NCBI GenBank assembly: GCA_963846565.1
Contig: CAWJWL010000003.1
Span: forward strand, 248,001 to 312,000
Reading direction: 5' to 3'
Origin: WHSW01 sp963846565
GTDB lineage: Bacteria; Actinomycetota; Thermoleophilia; Solirubrobacterales; 70-9
DNA: 64,000 nt
Shown here one piece after another: positions 56,732 to 64,000 of the stretch (positions within the stretch are counted from its first letter, which is position 1; each line of letters opens with the position of its first letter). The notes under the pieces are model-generated. The model was not told where the DNA came from, made no database searches, and saw only the letters and a program-made list of their open reading frames with translations. Made by a program: the position numbers and the translations under genes.

Positions 56732-57529
56732 TCACACCGACGCCATCGCGGCGCGGGCGGCGCCGATGAAACCGGCAACGGCCTCGGCGGCGGCCGCGGG
56801 CCCAGCGGCCTCCCCCACCTCGCGGACGAGACGCGAGCCGACGATCACGCCGTCGGCGATCCGCCCGACCTCGGCGGCGAGCTCTGGGGTCCCGATCCCG
56901 AAGCCAACCGCGACCGGAACCGGCGAGTCCGCGCGCGTCGCGGAGACCAGCTCGCCGAGGGCGGCCGGAAGGGCATCGCGCTCGCCGGTCGTCCGCGTGT
57001 CGGAGACGAGGTAGATGAAGCCCTCGGCGTCTGCGGTAATCCGAACGCGGCGTTCGGGCGGCGTCGTCGGGGCGACGAGCGGGATCTGCGCGAGGCCGGC
57101 GCCGCGGAGCGCCTCGCCGACCTGCGAGCCCTCTTCCAGGGGTAGGTCGGGAACGATGACGCCGCTTGCCCCCGCGTCGGCAAGGGCGGCCGCAAAACGC
57201 TCCGGGCCGCGTGCGAGCGCCATGTTGGCGTAGGCCATCGGGATCACCGGCACTCGGGCGGCCAGCCGCTCGCAGATCCGCAGGACCGAGTCCAAGGTTG
57301 CGCCGGCGTCAAGCGCCGCCGTCGCGGCACCGTGGATCACAGGCCCGTCTGCGAGGGGGTCCGAGTAGGGAACCCCGAGCTCGACCAGGTCGGCTCCCGC
57401 CTCCGCGTAGGCGTCGGCGACGGCGAGCGAGGTCTCCTGGTCCGGGAACCCGCCCATCATGTACGGCATCAACGCCGCCCGCCCGTCGCCCTTCGCCGCC
57501 GCGAAGGCAGCGGCAACGGCGTCAGCCAT
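56732..57529 (-). CDS. trpA: Tryptophan synthase alpha chain
   Basis: A 265-residue TIM barrel that cleaves indole-3-glycerol phosphate and passes indole to TrpB. The catalytic acids Glu50 and Asp61 lie in DLVELGVPYSDPLADGPVIHGA, matching E49/D60 of the Salmonella enzyme. Phosphate-binding loops (VAVGFGIGTPE; GVIVGSRLV) are intact. The ATG at 57529 overlaps the trpB stop by 8 bp, so translation is coupled. Confidence 0.96.
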   Translation of the reverse strand: MADAVAAAFAAAKGDGRAALMPYMMGGFPDQETSLAVADAYAEAGADLVELGVPYSDPLADGPVIHGAATAALDAGATLDSVLRICERLAARVPVIPMAYANMALARGPERFAAALADAGASGVIVPDLPLEEGSQVGEALRGAGLAQIPLVAPTTPPERRVRITADAEGFIYLVSDTRTTGERDALPAALGELVSATRADSPVPVAVGFGIGTPELAAEVGRIADGVIVGSRLVREVGEAAGPAAAAEAVAGFIGAARAAMASV

Positions 57530-58805
57530 CGCCAAGGCGCGCTACGACCTCAGCCAGATCCTTGTCCCCCCGGCCGCTCAACGTGAGAACGTCATACGCA
57601 CCCGGTCCCTCAGCTGACCCGCGCACGCCCGCAGGCGTAGCCGAGGACGTGGCGCGGATTTGTTCCGGCGCGGGACTCGGGTTCTCGAGCAGCCAGGCCA
57701 GCGCATGCGAGGGCTCCAGCGCCGGGATGATGCCTTCCAGTTTCGCGAGCTCGCGGAACGCTCGCAGCGCCTCGTCGTCCGTCACCGCTTCGTAGCGGAC
57801 GCGGCCGATGTCGCGCAGGTGGGCGTGCTCGGGGCCGACCCCGGGATAGTCGAGGCCTGCGGAGACCGAGTGCGCCTCGAGGATCTGCCCGTCCTCGTCG
57901 GCCAGGACCGCCGAGAAGGCGCCGTGGAGGATCCCCTTGCTGCCGGCGACGAGCGAGGCGCCGTGGCGACCGCTGTCGATCCCGTCCCCCGCCGCCTCGA
58001 TCCCGATCAGCTCGACCTCGCGATCGTCGATGAAGGCGGTGAAGGTGCCGATCGCGTTCGAGCCGCCGCCGACGCACGCGATGACCCGCGCCGGAAGCGA
58101 GCCCTCGGCGGCCAGCGCCTGTTCGCGTGCCTCGTCGCCGATGACCCGCTGCAGGTCGCGAACGAGCGCCGGGTAGGGTGCCGGGCCGACCGCGGATCCG
58201 ATGATGTAGTGGGTGTCGGCCACGTTCGTGACCCAGTCGCGGATCGCGGCGCTGACGGCCTCCTTCAGCGTCCGGGCACCGGCCTCGACCGGCGCCACCT
58301 CGGCGCCGAGCAGCCGCATCCGCTCGACGTTCGGCGCCTGCCGGCGCATGTCCTCGGTCCCCATGTAGACGACGCAGTCGAGCCCGAGGAGGGCACAGGC
58401 GGTCGCCGCGGCCACGCCGTGCTGGCCGGCGCCGGTCTCGGCGATCACGCGGCGCTTGCCCATCCGCTCCGCGAGCAGCGCCTGGCCGACCGCGTTGTTG
58501 ATCTTGTGCGCACCCGTGTGGGCGAGGTCCTCGCGCTTCAGGTAGACGGTGCGCCCGAGCCTCTCGGAGAGGCGGTCCGCGCGGTAGAGCGGGGTCGGAC
58601 GGCCGACGAAGTCGTGGAGCATGCGGGCGAGCCGGTCACGGAAGCCCGCGTCGTCACGCGCCTGCGACCAGGCGAGCGTGAGCTCGTCGAGCGCGGCGAT
58701 CAGGACCTCGGGGACGAAGCGGCCGCCGTAATCGCCAAAGCGCTCCTGCACCCCGACCGCGCCGCCGACCCCGCCGGCGGCGCCCGACGCTCCGGCGGCG
58801 CTCAT
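57522..58805 (-). CDS. trpB: Tryptophan synthase beta chain with an extra C-terminal loop
   Basis: A 427-residue PLP enzyme. The PLP Lys is in AHTGAHKINNAVGQALLA, with GAGQHGVAAATACALLGL, CVGGGSNAIGTF (phosphate loop) and LSGRGDKD at the end. Between ALAWLLEN and DVLTLSGRGDKD about 25 residues are added (QIRATSSATPAGVRGSAEGP), encoded by a copy of the dispersed element. Other TrpB proteins have only a short turn there. The added loop would be at the surface, so activity is probably kept. Confidence 0.95.
   Translation of the reverse strand: MSAAGASGAAGGVGGAVGVQERFGDYGGRFVPEVLIAALDELTLAWSQARDDAGFRDRLARMLHDFVGRPTPLYRADRLSERLGRTVYLKREDLAHTGAHKINNAVGQALLAERMGKRRVIAETGAGQHGVAAATACALLGLDCVVYMGTEDMRRQAPNVERMRLLGAEVAPVEAGARTLKEAVSAAIRDWVTNVADTHYIIGSAVGPAPYPALVRDLQRVIGDEAREQALAAEGSLPARVIACVGGGSNAIGTFTAFIDDREVELIGIEAAGDGIDSGRHGASLVAGSKGILHGAFSAVLADEDGQILEAHSVSAGLDYPGVGPEHAHLRDIGRVRYEAVTDDEALRAFRELAKLEGIIPALEPSHALAWLLENPSPAPEQIRATSSATPAGVRGSAEGPGAYDVLTLSGRGDKDLAEVVARLGDG
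57604..57653 (-). repeat. Dispersed ~45-bp element, copy 5 (inside trpB)
   Basis: On the trpB sense strand it reads CCACGTCCTCGGCTACGCCT, then GCGGGCGTGCGCGGGTCAGC and TGAGGGACC. It is almost the same as the copy at 41661-41710 (differences at only a few positions over 45 bp) although the two host genes are unrelated. It stays in frame and adds an exposed loop to TrpB. Confidence 0.78.
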
Positions 58806-59443
58806 GGCGTCACTGGCTCCGGTACGCCGGCGGCCTCTGCGAACGCCGCCATCAGCCCGTGGTCCTTGACCCCCGGCGCGGCCTCGATCCCGCTCGCGAC
58901 GTCGACCGCGAACGGATGCGCGATCTCGATCGCCTCGGCCACGTTCTCCGGATCCAGGCCTCCGGCGAGGATCAGCGGCACCTCGGAGGCGCGGCCGGCG
59001 AGCAGCTGCCAGTCGAAGCTCTCGCCTGTCCCGCCGGGGACGCCGGGGCGGTGGGCATCGAGGAGGTGGAAGTCGGTGCGGAACGCCTCGGCCGCCTGCA
59101 CATCGGCCTGGCTGCGGACTCGAAGCGCCTTGATCACCTTGCAGCCGGTGCGGCGCGCCGCCTCGCGGCAGAAGTCGGGCCCCTCGTCACCGTGGAGCTG
59201 CAGGATTGCCAGGGACTCGTCCTCGGCCGCTCTCGCGACCTCGTCGAGCGTCGCGTTGACGAAGACGCCGGCGACGAGCACGCGGCGGCGGACGGCGCTC
59301 ACGATCTCGATCGCCGCGCCCGGATCGCAGTAGCGCGGGCTCTCGCGCCAGTGGTTGAGGCCGATCGCCCAGGCGCCGAGGTGGACGGCCTGCTCGGCGT
59401 CCTCGAGTTTCGTGATCCCACAGAACTTGACCTTCACCCTCAC
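58802..59443 (-). CDS. trpF: Phosphoribosylanthranilate isomerase
   Basis: A 213-residue TIM barrel. VKFCGITKLEDA carries the catalytic Cys, LLDAHRPGVPGGTGESFDW carries the general acid Asp and phosphate loop, and LAGGLDPENVAEAI and VDVASGIEAAPGVKD complete the site. It isomerises PRA to CdRP. The GTG start follows a strong hairpin at 59464-59492, so trpFBA may have its own promoter, or share htrA read-through. The stop overlaps trpB by 4 bp. Confidence 0.94.
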   Translation of the reverse strand: MRVKVKFCGITKLEDAEQAVHLGAWAIGLNHWRESPRYCDPGAAIEIVSAVRRRVLVAGVFVNATLDEVARAAEDESLAILQLHGDEGPDFCREAARRTGCKVIKALRVRSQADVQAAEAFRTDFHLLDAHRPGVPGGTGESFDWQLLAGRASEVPLILAGGLDPENVAEAIEIAHPFAVDVASGIEAAPGVKDHGLMAAFAEAAGVPEPVTP

Positions 59444-59463
59444 GAGGATGGCAGAACAAAGGA

Positions 59464-59492
59464 GACGGGCCGGCTCGCTCAGCCGGCCCGTC
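59464..59492 (-). terminator. Strong hairpin after htrA
   Basis: GACGGGCCGGCT-5 nt-AGCCGGCCCGTC is a perfect 12-bp stem; on the minus strand it is followed by T-rich CTCCTTTGTTCT. It is 50 bp downstream of the htrA stop and 21 bp upstream of the trpF start, so it could separate the trp cluster into two transcripts or act as an attenuator for trpFBA. Confidence 0.7.
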
Positions 59493-59542
59493 GTCCCTGG
59501 GTGTGTGTGTCGGAGTCTCCCTCGAGAGGGAGTTTCGGCGAG

Positions 59543-60739
59543 CTAGCGTCCGGCCGAGGCGGGCCGTTCGGTTAGCTCGACGGTCACATCGCGCTCATCG
59601 CCGGAGCGCAAGAGGGTGAGCTCGATCTCGTCCCCGGGCTGCTTCGAGTCGACTGCCGCGATCACGTCGCTCATCGAGGTGATCGGCTCGCCGTCGGCGG
59701 CGACGACCACGTCGCCTCCCGCACGCAGAGGACGGCCGTCGATCGTGACCTCGGCGTCGCCCGCCTCGATCCCCGCCTCGTCCGCGGGGCTGCCGGGGAC
59801 GACGGACTGGACGATCGCGCCCTGGTCGATATCGAGGTTCAGCACGTCGGCGATCTCGGGCGTGAGGTCGCCGCCGCTGATGCCGACGAAGGCGTGCTGG
59901 ACCTCGCCGTCGGAGATCAGCTGCTGGGCGACTTCGCTCGCCGTGTTGATCGGGACGGCGAAGCCGATGCCGACGTTACCGCCGCTCGATGACTCGATCT
60001 GCGAGTTGACGCCGATGACCCGACCGGCGACGTCGAGCAGTGGGCCACCCGAGTTGCCGGGGTTGATCGGCGCGTCCGTCTGGATCGCGTCGCGGATGAC
60101 GAAGCCGTTGGGGGAGTCGATCTCGCGCTGGACGCCGGAGACGATCCCCGCGGTCGCAGTGTGGTCGAGCCCGAAGGGATTGCCGATCGCGATCACGGCG
60201 TCGCCGACGGTGACGTCGGTGCTGTCGCCAAGGGAGATCGGCTCGAGCTCCTCGGCCGGCGCCTCGATATCGAGCACCGCGATGTCGGTCGATGGATCCT
60301 CGCCGAGCAACTCCGCATCGAAGGTCTCGCCATCTTCGGAGAGCGTCACGCGGATGTCCTCGGCCCCGTTGACGACGTGGGCGTTGGTGATGATCCGGCC
60401 GTCGTCATCGATGACGAAGCCGGAGCCGGTGGCGGTCCCGCCGCCGCCGGGAGCCGGGCCGAAGGGGCTGAAAGCCTGCTCGCCGCCGGACTTGGCGTCC
60501 GCCTCGATGTAGGCGACGCCCGGGGAGGCCTCGTTGTAGATCTCGTTCACGGTCCGCGCCTCGGCGCCACTCTCGTCGGCCGCGGGCTCGGTGAGCGGCA
60601 CCGCCGCCGGCTCTCTGACCGTGGTCGTCCCACCCTCGGCCTTGACCCAACCAGCGGAGATCGCCACCCAGCCGAGGACGGCGACGATCACGCCCCCGGC
60701 GAGCGCCGAGGCAAAAGGAGTTCTGACAAAGGTGTTCAT
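59543..60739 (-). CDS. Membrane-anchored HtrA/DegP-like serine protease
   Basis: A 398-residue S1C protease. The N-terminal segment (ALAGGVIVAVLGWVAISAGW) anchors it. The triad is His121 (IITNAHVVNG), Asp152 (STDIAVL) and Ser230 (NPGNSGGPLL). A PDZ domain follows at ~295-390 (DQGAIVQSVVPGSPADEAGI; GDEIELTLLRSGDERDVTVEL). It degrades misfolded exported proteins. It lies inside the tryptophan cluster, between trpC and trpF, which is unusual. Confidence 0.93.
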   Translation of the reverse strand: MNTFVRTPFASALAGGVIVAVLGWVAISAGWVKAEGGTTTVREPAAVPLTEPAADESGAEARTVNEIYNEASPGVAYIEADAKSGGEQAFSPFGPAPGGGGTATGSGFVIDDDGRIITNAHVVNGAEDIRVTLSEDGETFDAELLGEDPSTDIAVLDIEAPAEELEPISLGDSTDVTVGDAVIAIGNPFGLDHTATAGIVSGVQREIDSPNGFVIRDAIQTDAPINPGNSGGPLLDVAGRVIGVNSQIESSSGGNVGIGFAVPINTASEVAQQLISDGEVQHAFVGISGGDLTPEIADVLNLDIDQGAIVQSVVPGSPADEAGIEAGDAEVTIDGRPLRAGGDVVVAADGEPITSMSDVIAAVDSKQPGDEIELTLLRSGDERDVTVELTERPASAGR

Positions 60740-60796
60740 CGCCGGGGAGGGTGCCCCGGGTTCCCTAAATGCCGCTAACGCGTACCGAAAGGGGAG

Positions 60797-61624
60797 CTAA
60801 GAATTCCGTTCGGCCGAGCGATCGACGAGGTGCTCGCGGAGCGCCTCCTCGTCGAGCGTCAGCTCGCGGACCGCGAGCTCGGGATCGGCGGCTCGCATCA
60901 GCGACTCGCCGACGAGGACCGCGTCGACGCCGATCCGCTCGAGCTCGACGAGCTGCTCGTGCCGGTCGTAGCCGGACTCCGCGACCACGGTCTTGCCGGC
61001 CGGGACGTCGGTGATCAGCTCGTCGGTCACCTCGAGGTCGACGGAGAGATCCTTGAGGTTGCGGTTGTTGATCCCGAGCACGTCGGCGTCGAGCTCGAGC
61101 GCCCGGTCGAGGTCGTCCTCGTCGTGGACCTCGACGAGGCAGTCGAGGTCGAGCATTCGCGCCTCCGCGTAGAGGCGGCCGAGCAGCTCGTCGCCGAGCG
61201 CGGCGACGATCAGGAGAACGGCGTCGGCGCCGTTCACCGCCGCCTCGTACAGCTGATAGGTGTCGACGATGAAGTCCTTGCGCAGGATCGGCAAGCCGGA
61301 CGCAGAGCGCGCGGCGCGAAGATCGTCGAGCGAGCCGCCGAAGCGGGTCTCCTCGGTGAGCACGGAGAGGGCCGCCGCGCCGCCGCGCTCGTACGCCGCG
61401 CAGACGTCGGCGACGCTGGCCCCGGGGCGGATCTCGCCGGAGCTCGGCGAGCTGCGCTTGAACTCGGCGATCAGCGAGACGCCCGGGCGCACGAGCGCCT
61501 CGCTGAACGGCCGCGAACCGCTCAGCGTGCCGACGCGTTGCCGGAGGTCTTCGAGCGGAACCTGCCCCTTGCGCCGCTCGACGCCTTCCCGAGCTGCTCC
61601 AACGAGCTCCTCGAGCTTGCTCAT
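60797..61624 (-). CDS. trpC: Indole-3-glycerol phosphate synthase
   Basis: A 275-residue TIM barrel closing the indole ring. Catalytic residues are in LIAEFKRSSPSSG (Lys/Ser), ILRKDFIVDTYQLYEA (Lys), LVEVHDEDDL (Glu) and GINNRNLKDL (Asn), and the phosphate site in AESGY and AVLVGESLM. The start is 18 bp after the trpD stop on the same strand. Confidence 0.96.
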   Translation of the reverse strand: MSKLEELVGAAREGVERRKGQVPLEDLRQRVGTLSGSRPFSEALVRPGVSLIAEFKRSSPSSGEIRPGASVADVCAAYERGGAAALSVLTEETRFGGSLDDLRAARSASGLPILRKDFIVDTYQLYEAAVNGADAVLLIVAALGDELLGRLYAEARMLDLDCLVEVHDEDDLDRALELDADVLGINNRNLKDLSVDLEVTDELITDVPAGKTVVAESGYDRHEQLVELERIGVDAVLVGESLMRAADPELAVRELTLDEEALREHLVDRSAERNS

Positions 61625-61642
61625 CCGCCCAGAGCCTAGTCG

Positions 61643-62674
61643 TCAGCCCGAAAGATCGGCGGTCAGCGAGACGAGGCGCTCGAGGACGGACGAAGCGGCG
61701 CCGGAGTCGACCGCCTCCGCGGCCCTCGCGACGCCCCCGGCGAGATCGGTGGCGCCACCCGCCGCGAGGATCGCCGCCCCGGCATTGAAGACGACGACGT
61801 CGCGCGCCGGACCCGGCTCGCCCGCGAACACGCGTCCGACGACGGCAGCGTTGTCCGCCGGCTCCCCGCCCGCGATCGACTCCAGCGGGGCCCGTCCGAG
61901 GCCGACGTCCTCCGGCTCGACGAACCATTCCTCCGTGCCGCCGTTCGCGACCTCGATCACGCGACTGCGGGAGGAGATCCCGAGCTCGTCGACGCCGTCG
62001 TCGGCGCTGACCACGAGCGCCCGCTCGCAGCCGAGGCCCACCAGGGCCTCGGCGATCGTCTCCTGGTAGCGGCGATCGGAGACACCGAGCAGCTGGCGAT
62101 CGGCGCCGGCGGGGTTGGTCAGCGGGCCGAGGAAGTTGAAGATCGTGCGGACCGCGAGCTCCTTGCGCACCGGGACGACGTGCTTCATGGCGGCGTGATG
62201 GCGCGGCGCGAACATGAAGCCGAAGCCGATCTCGTCGATCGAGCGCGCGACCCCCACCGGGTCGAGCTCGATCTTGACCCCGAGCGCCTCGAGCAGGTCG
62301 GCGGAGCCGGAGCGGCTGGTGGAGGAGCGGTTGCCGTGCTTGGCGACGGCGCACCCCGCGGCCGCCGCGACCAGCGCCGCTGGGGTCGAGATGTTGAAGG
62401 TGCTCGGCCCACCGCCTGTTCCCGCGGTGTCGAGCAGGTCGGGTCGGTCGACCTCGACCGAGACGGCGAGGCGGCGCATCGTCTGTGCCAGGCCGACCAG
62501 CTCGGGGACCGTCTCCCCCTTCGAGCGCAGCGCGATCAGGAAGGCTGCGGTCTGCACCTCGCTCGCCCGCCCCTCCATGATCTCGTCGAGGACCGCCGAG
62601 GCGTGGTCGCTGGTCAGGTGGGCGCCTGCTGCCACCTCCTCGATGGCGCGGGTGAGGATCGGGTTAGGAGCCAT
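61643..62674 (-). CDS. trpD: Anthranilate phosphoribosyltransferase
   Basis: A 343-residue enzyme that joins anthranilate and PRPP. The PRPP motif is LDTAGTGGGPSTFNIST, followed by KHGNRSSTSRSGSADLLEALGV, the anthranilate contact ARHHAAMKHVVPVRKEL, and the metal site SADDGVDELGI. I chose the ATG at 62674, which overlaps trpG by 11 bp; a longer upstream extension is shadow coding of trpG. Confidence 0.95.
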   Translation of the reverse strand: MAPNPILTRAIEEVAAGAHLTSDHASAVLDEIMEGRASEVQTAAFLIALRSKGETVPELVGLAQTMRRLAVSVEVDRPDLLDTAGTGGGPSTFNISTPAALVAAAAGCAVAKHGNRSSTSRSGSADLLEALGVKIELDPVGVARSIDEIGFGFMFAPRHHAAMKHVVPVRKELAVRTIFNFLGPLTNPAGADRQLLGVSDRRYQETIAEALVGLGCERALVVSADDGVDELGISSRSRVIEVANGGTEEWFVEPEDVGLGRAPLESIAGGEPADNAAVVGRVFAGEPGPARDVVVFNAGAAILAAGGATDLAGGVARAAEAVDSGAASSVLERLVSLTADLSG

Positions 62675-63230
62675 TGCCGAGAAAGTTCGCGAGCATCTTC
62701 CGGCCCTCGGGGGTGAGGACGGATTCTGGGTGGAACTGGACCCCCTGGGCGGGGAGCGAGCGGTGGCGGACCCCCATGACGACGTCACCGTAGCTCGCGG
62801 TCTGCTCGAGCTCCGGCGGCAGCTCGGGGTCGGCGATCAGCGAGTGGTAGCGGCCGCCCCGAAGTGGGTTCGGGAGCCCGGCGAAGACGCCGGCGCCTTC
62901 GTGCTCGATCTCGGCTTCCTTGCCGTGGATCGGCTCACCGCGGATCGTGCGCCCGCCGAAGGACTCGACCAGCGCCTGGTGGCCGAGGCAGACGCCGAGT
63001 GTCGGGACGCCCGCCTCGGGGAAAGCGCGTGCGGCCTCGATCGAGATCCCCGCCTCCGCCGGCGTGCACGGGCCGGGCGAGATCACCAGCCGGTCGGGCG
63101 AGCGCCCGAGCAGGTCCGCCACGGTCGCCTTGTCGTTGCGGACGACGTCGACCTCTGCCCCGAGCTCACCCAGGTACTGGACGAGGTTGTAGGTGAAGGA
63201 GTCGTAGTTGTCGATCACCAGCACGCGCAT
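62664..63230 (-). CDS. trpG: Anthranilate synthase glutamine amidotransferase component
   Basis: A 188-residue class I glutamine amidotransferase. The oxyanion loop is ISPGPCTPAEAG, the nucleophile Cys in LGVCLGHQALVE and the His/Glu pair in QFHPESVLTPEG. It supplies ammonia to TrpE. In many bacteria a similar protein (PabA) also serves folate synthesis. The ATG at 63230 is 3 bp downstream of the trpE stop. Confidence 0.95.
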   Translation of the reverse strand: MRVLVIDNYDSFTYNLVQYLGELGAEVDVVRNDKATVADLLGRSPDRLVISPGPCTPAEAGISIEAARAFPEAGVPTLGVCLGHQALVESFGGRTIRGEPIHGKEAEIEHEGAGVFAGLPNPLRGGRYHSLIADPELPPELEQTASYGDVVMGVRHRSLPAQGVQFHPESVLTPEGRKMLANFLGNGS

Positions 63231-63232
63231 CG

Positions 63233-64000
63233 CTATCCCCACTCCGGCTGAGCTTCGGCCAGGGCCACGGCCTCGAAGACGGCCCTCGCCTTGTTGACGG
63301 ATTCGCGGTACTCGTAATCGGGCTTGGCATCGGCGACTGTGCCACCGCCGGCCTGGACGTGGATCTGGCCGTCCTTGACGACCACGGTGCGGATGTGGAT
63401 CGCCGTATCGAGATCGCCCGTGAAGCTGACGTACCCGACAGCGCCCCCGTATGAGCATCGCTTGTGGGGCTCGAGCTCGTCGATGATCTGCATCGCGCGC
63501 ACCTTCGGCGCCCCGGAGAGGGTGCCCGCCGGCAGCACCGCCCGCAACGCGTCCATCGCCCCGACTCCCTCGCGCAGCGTGCCCGACACCTGGCTGACGA
63601 TGTGGAAGACGTGCGAGTAGGTCTCGACGACCATGTACTCGTCGACGCTGACGCTGCCGTACTCGCAGACGCGTCCGAGGTCGTTGCGGCCGAGGTCGAC
63701 CAGCATCACGTGCTCGGCGCGCTCCTTCTCGTCGGCGAGGAGCGCAGCCGCCTGGCGGCGATCCTCCTCGTCTGTCTCGCCGCGGGGATACGTGCCCGCG
63801 ATCGGCCGTGTCTCCGCCCTCCGGCCGCTGACCTTGACCAGCGGCTCGGGCGAGGCCCCGGCGATCTGGAAGTCGCCGAACTCGAGGTAGTACATGTAGG
63901 GCGAGGGGTTGACGGTGCGCAGGCCGCGGTAGATCGAGAACGCCTCCACCGGCGCCGGGGCGCTGAACCGCTGGGAGGGCACGACCTGGAAGGCATCGCC
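63233..64000 (-). CDS. trpE: Anthranilate synthase component I, C-terminal part
   Basis: The last ~255 residues of TrpE; the gene continues beyond the right edge. The chorismate-utilising domain is present: PIAGTYPRGETDEEDRRQAA, LVDLGRNDLGRV, VLPAGTLSGAPKVRAMQII and GAVGYVSFTGDLDTAIHIRT, with the final AGGGTVADAKPDYEYRES. It converts chorismate and ammonia to anthranilate. The N-terminal tryptophan feedback site lies outside the window. A PabB identity is possible but less likely beside trpG-D-C. Confidence 0.93.
   Translation of the reverse strand, partial: GDAFQVVPSQRFSAPAPVEAFSIYRGLRTVNPSPYMYYLEFGDFQIAGASPEPLVKVSGRRAETRPIAGTYPRGETDEEDRRQAAALLADEKERAEHVMLVDLGRNDLGRVCEYGSVSVDEYMVVETYSHVFHIVSQVSGTLREGVGAMDALRAVLPAGTLSGAPKVRAMQIIDELEPHKRCSYGGAVGYVSFTGDLDTAIHIRTVVVKDGQIHVQAGGGTVADAKPDYEYRESVNKARAVFEAVALAEAQPEWG

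Overview
The window is a dense, high-GC bacterial chromosome segment. Gene overlaps of the ATGA/GTGA type, frequent GTG and TTG starts, and a CGAAC-N4-GTTCG SOS box in front of uvrA fit an actinomycete. Secreted proteins with poly-glycine linkers, a sortase plus LPSTG substrate, a K+-independent H+-pyrophosphatase and a phosphofructokinase with PPi-type residues fit a deep-branching class such as Thermoleophilia/Solirubrobacterales. That placement is inference from family content, not a computed phylogeny. I saw no tRNA, rRNA, CRISPR, phage or transposase.

Layout. 1-6.2 kb: the 5' end of an FMN-dependent hydroxy-acid oxidase, a methyltransferase, glyoxalase I, an SprT-like protein, hppA, a small helical protein and a YbdK-type carboxylate-amine ligase. 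6.2-11.2 kb: a minus-strand run of FmdB zinc ribbon, type-4 uracil-DNA glycosylase, tsaE, tsaB, rimI, tsaD, a glutaredoxin-like protein and rex (t6A modification plus redox sensing), interrupted by one plus-strand acidic lipoprotein. 11.4-20.6 kb: a plus-strand DUF2520-panC-panD-panB operon, then gltB-gltD. 20.8-23.4 kb: an acetyltransferase, a coiled-coil protein, and a sortase with its substrate. 23.5-30 kb: uvrA, a Pro-rich coiled-coil protein, an M14 peptidase and uvrB, all broken by single-base indels.

30-38 kb: secreted and membrane proteins (poly-Gly exported protein, HExxH protease-like protein, DoxX, VOC protein, MFS transporter, GT-C-like membrane protein, lytic transglycosylase). 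38.3-45 kb: coaE, rpsA, a geranylgeranyl-reductase-family flavoprotein, a YdcZ-type transporter and polA. 45.2-54.8 kb: malic enzyme, a TIGR01777 epimerase, a 1085-residue secreted protein divergent from a large LuxR-type ATPase regulator, and a periplasmic binding lipoprotein. 54.8-64 kb: a probable PPi-phosphofructokinase, two small unknowns and a tryptophan cluster (trpE-G-D-C, htrA, trpF-B-A).

Main points to look at: (1) five copies of a ~45-bp dispersed element, four of them read as protein (tail of PanD, internal loops of UvrA and TrpB, tail of the flavoprotein), which resembles ORF-invading palindromic elements; (2) many single-base indels confined mostly to 23.7-29.8 kb in genes that should be intact, most likely consensus errors; (3) hppA and a PPi-type phosphofructokinase in the same segment, suggesting a pyrophosphate-linked energy economy; (4) a 31-bp tandem repeat attached to a long hairpin after gltD.
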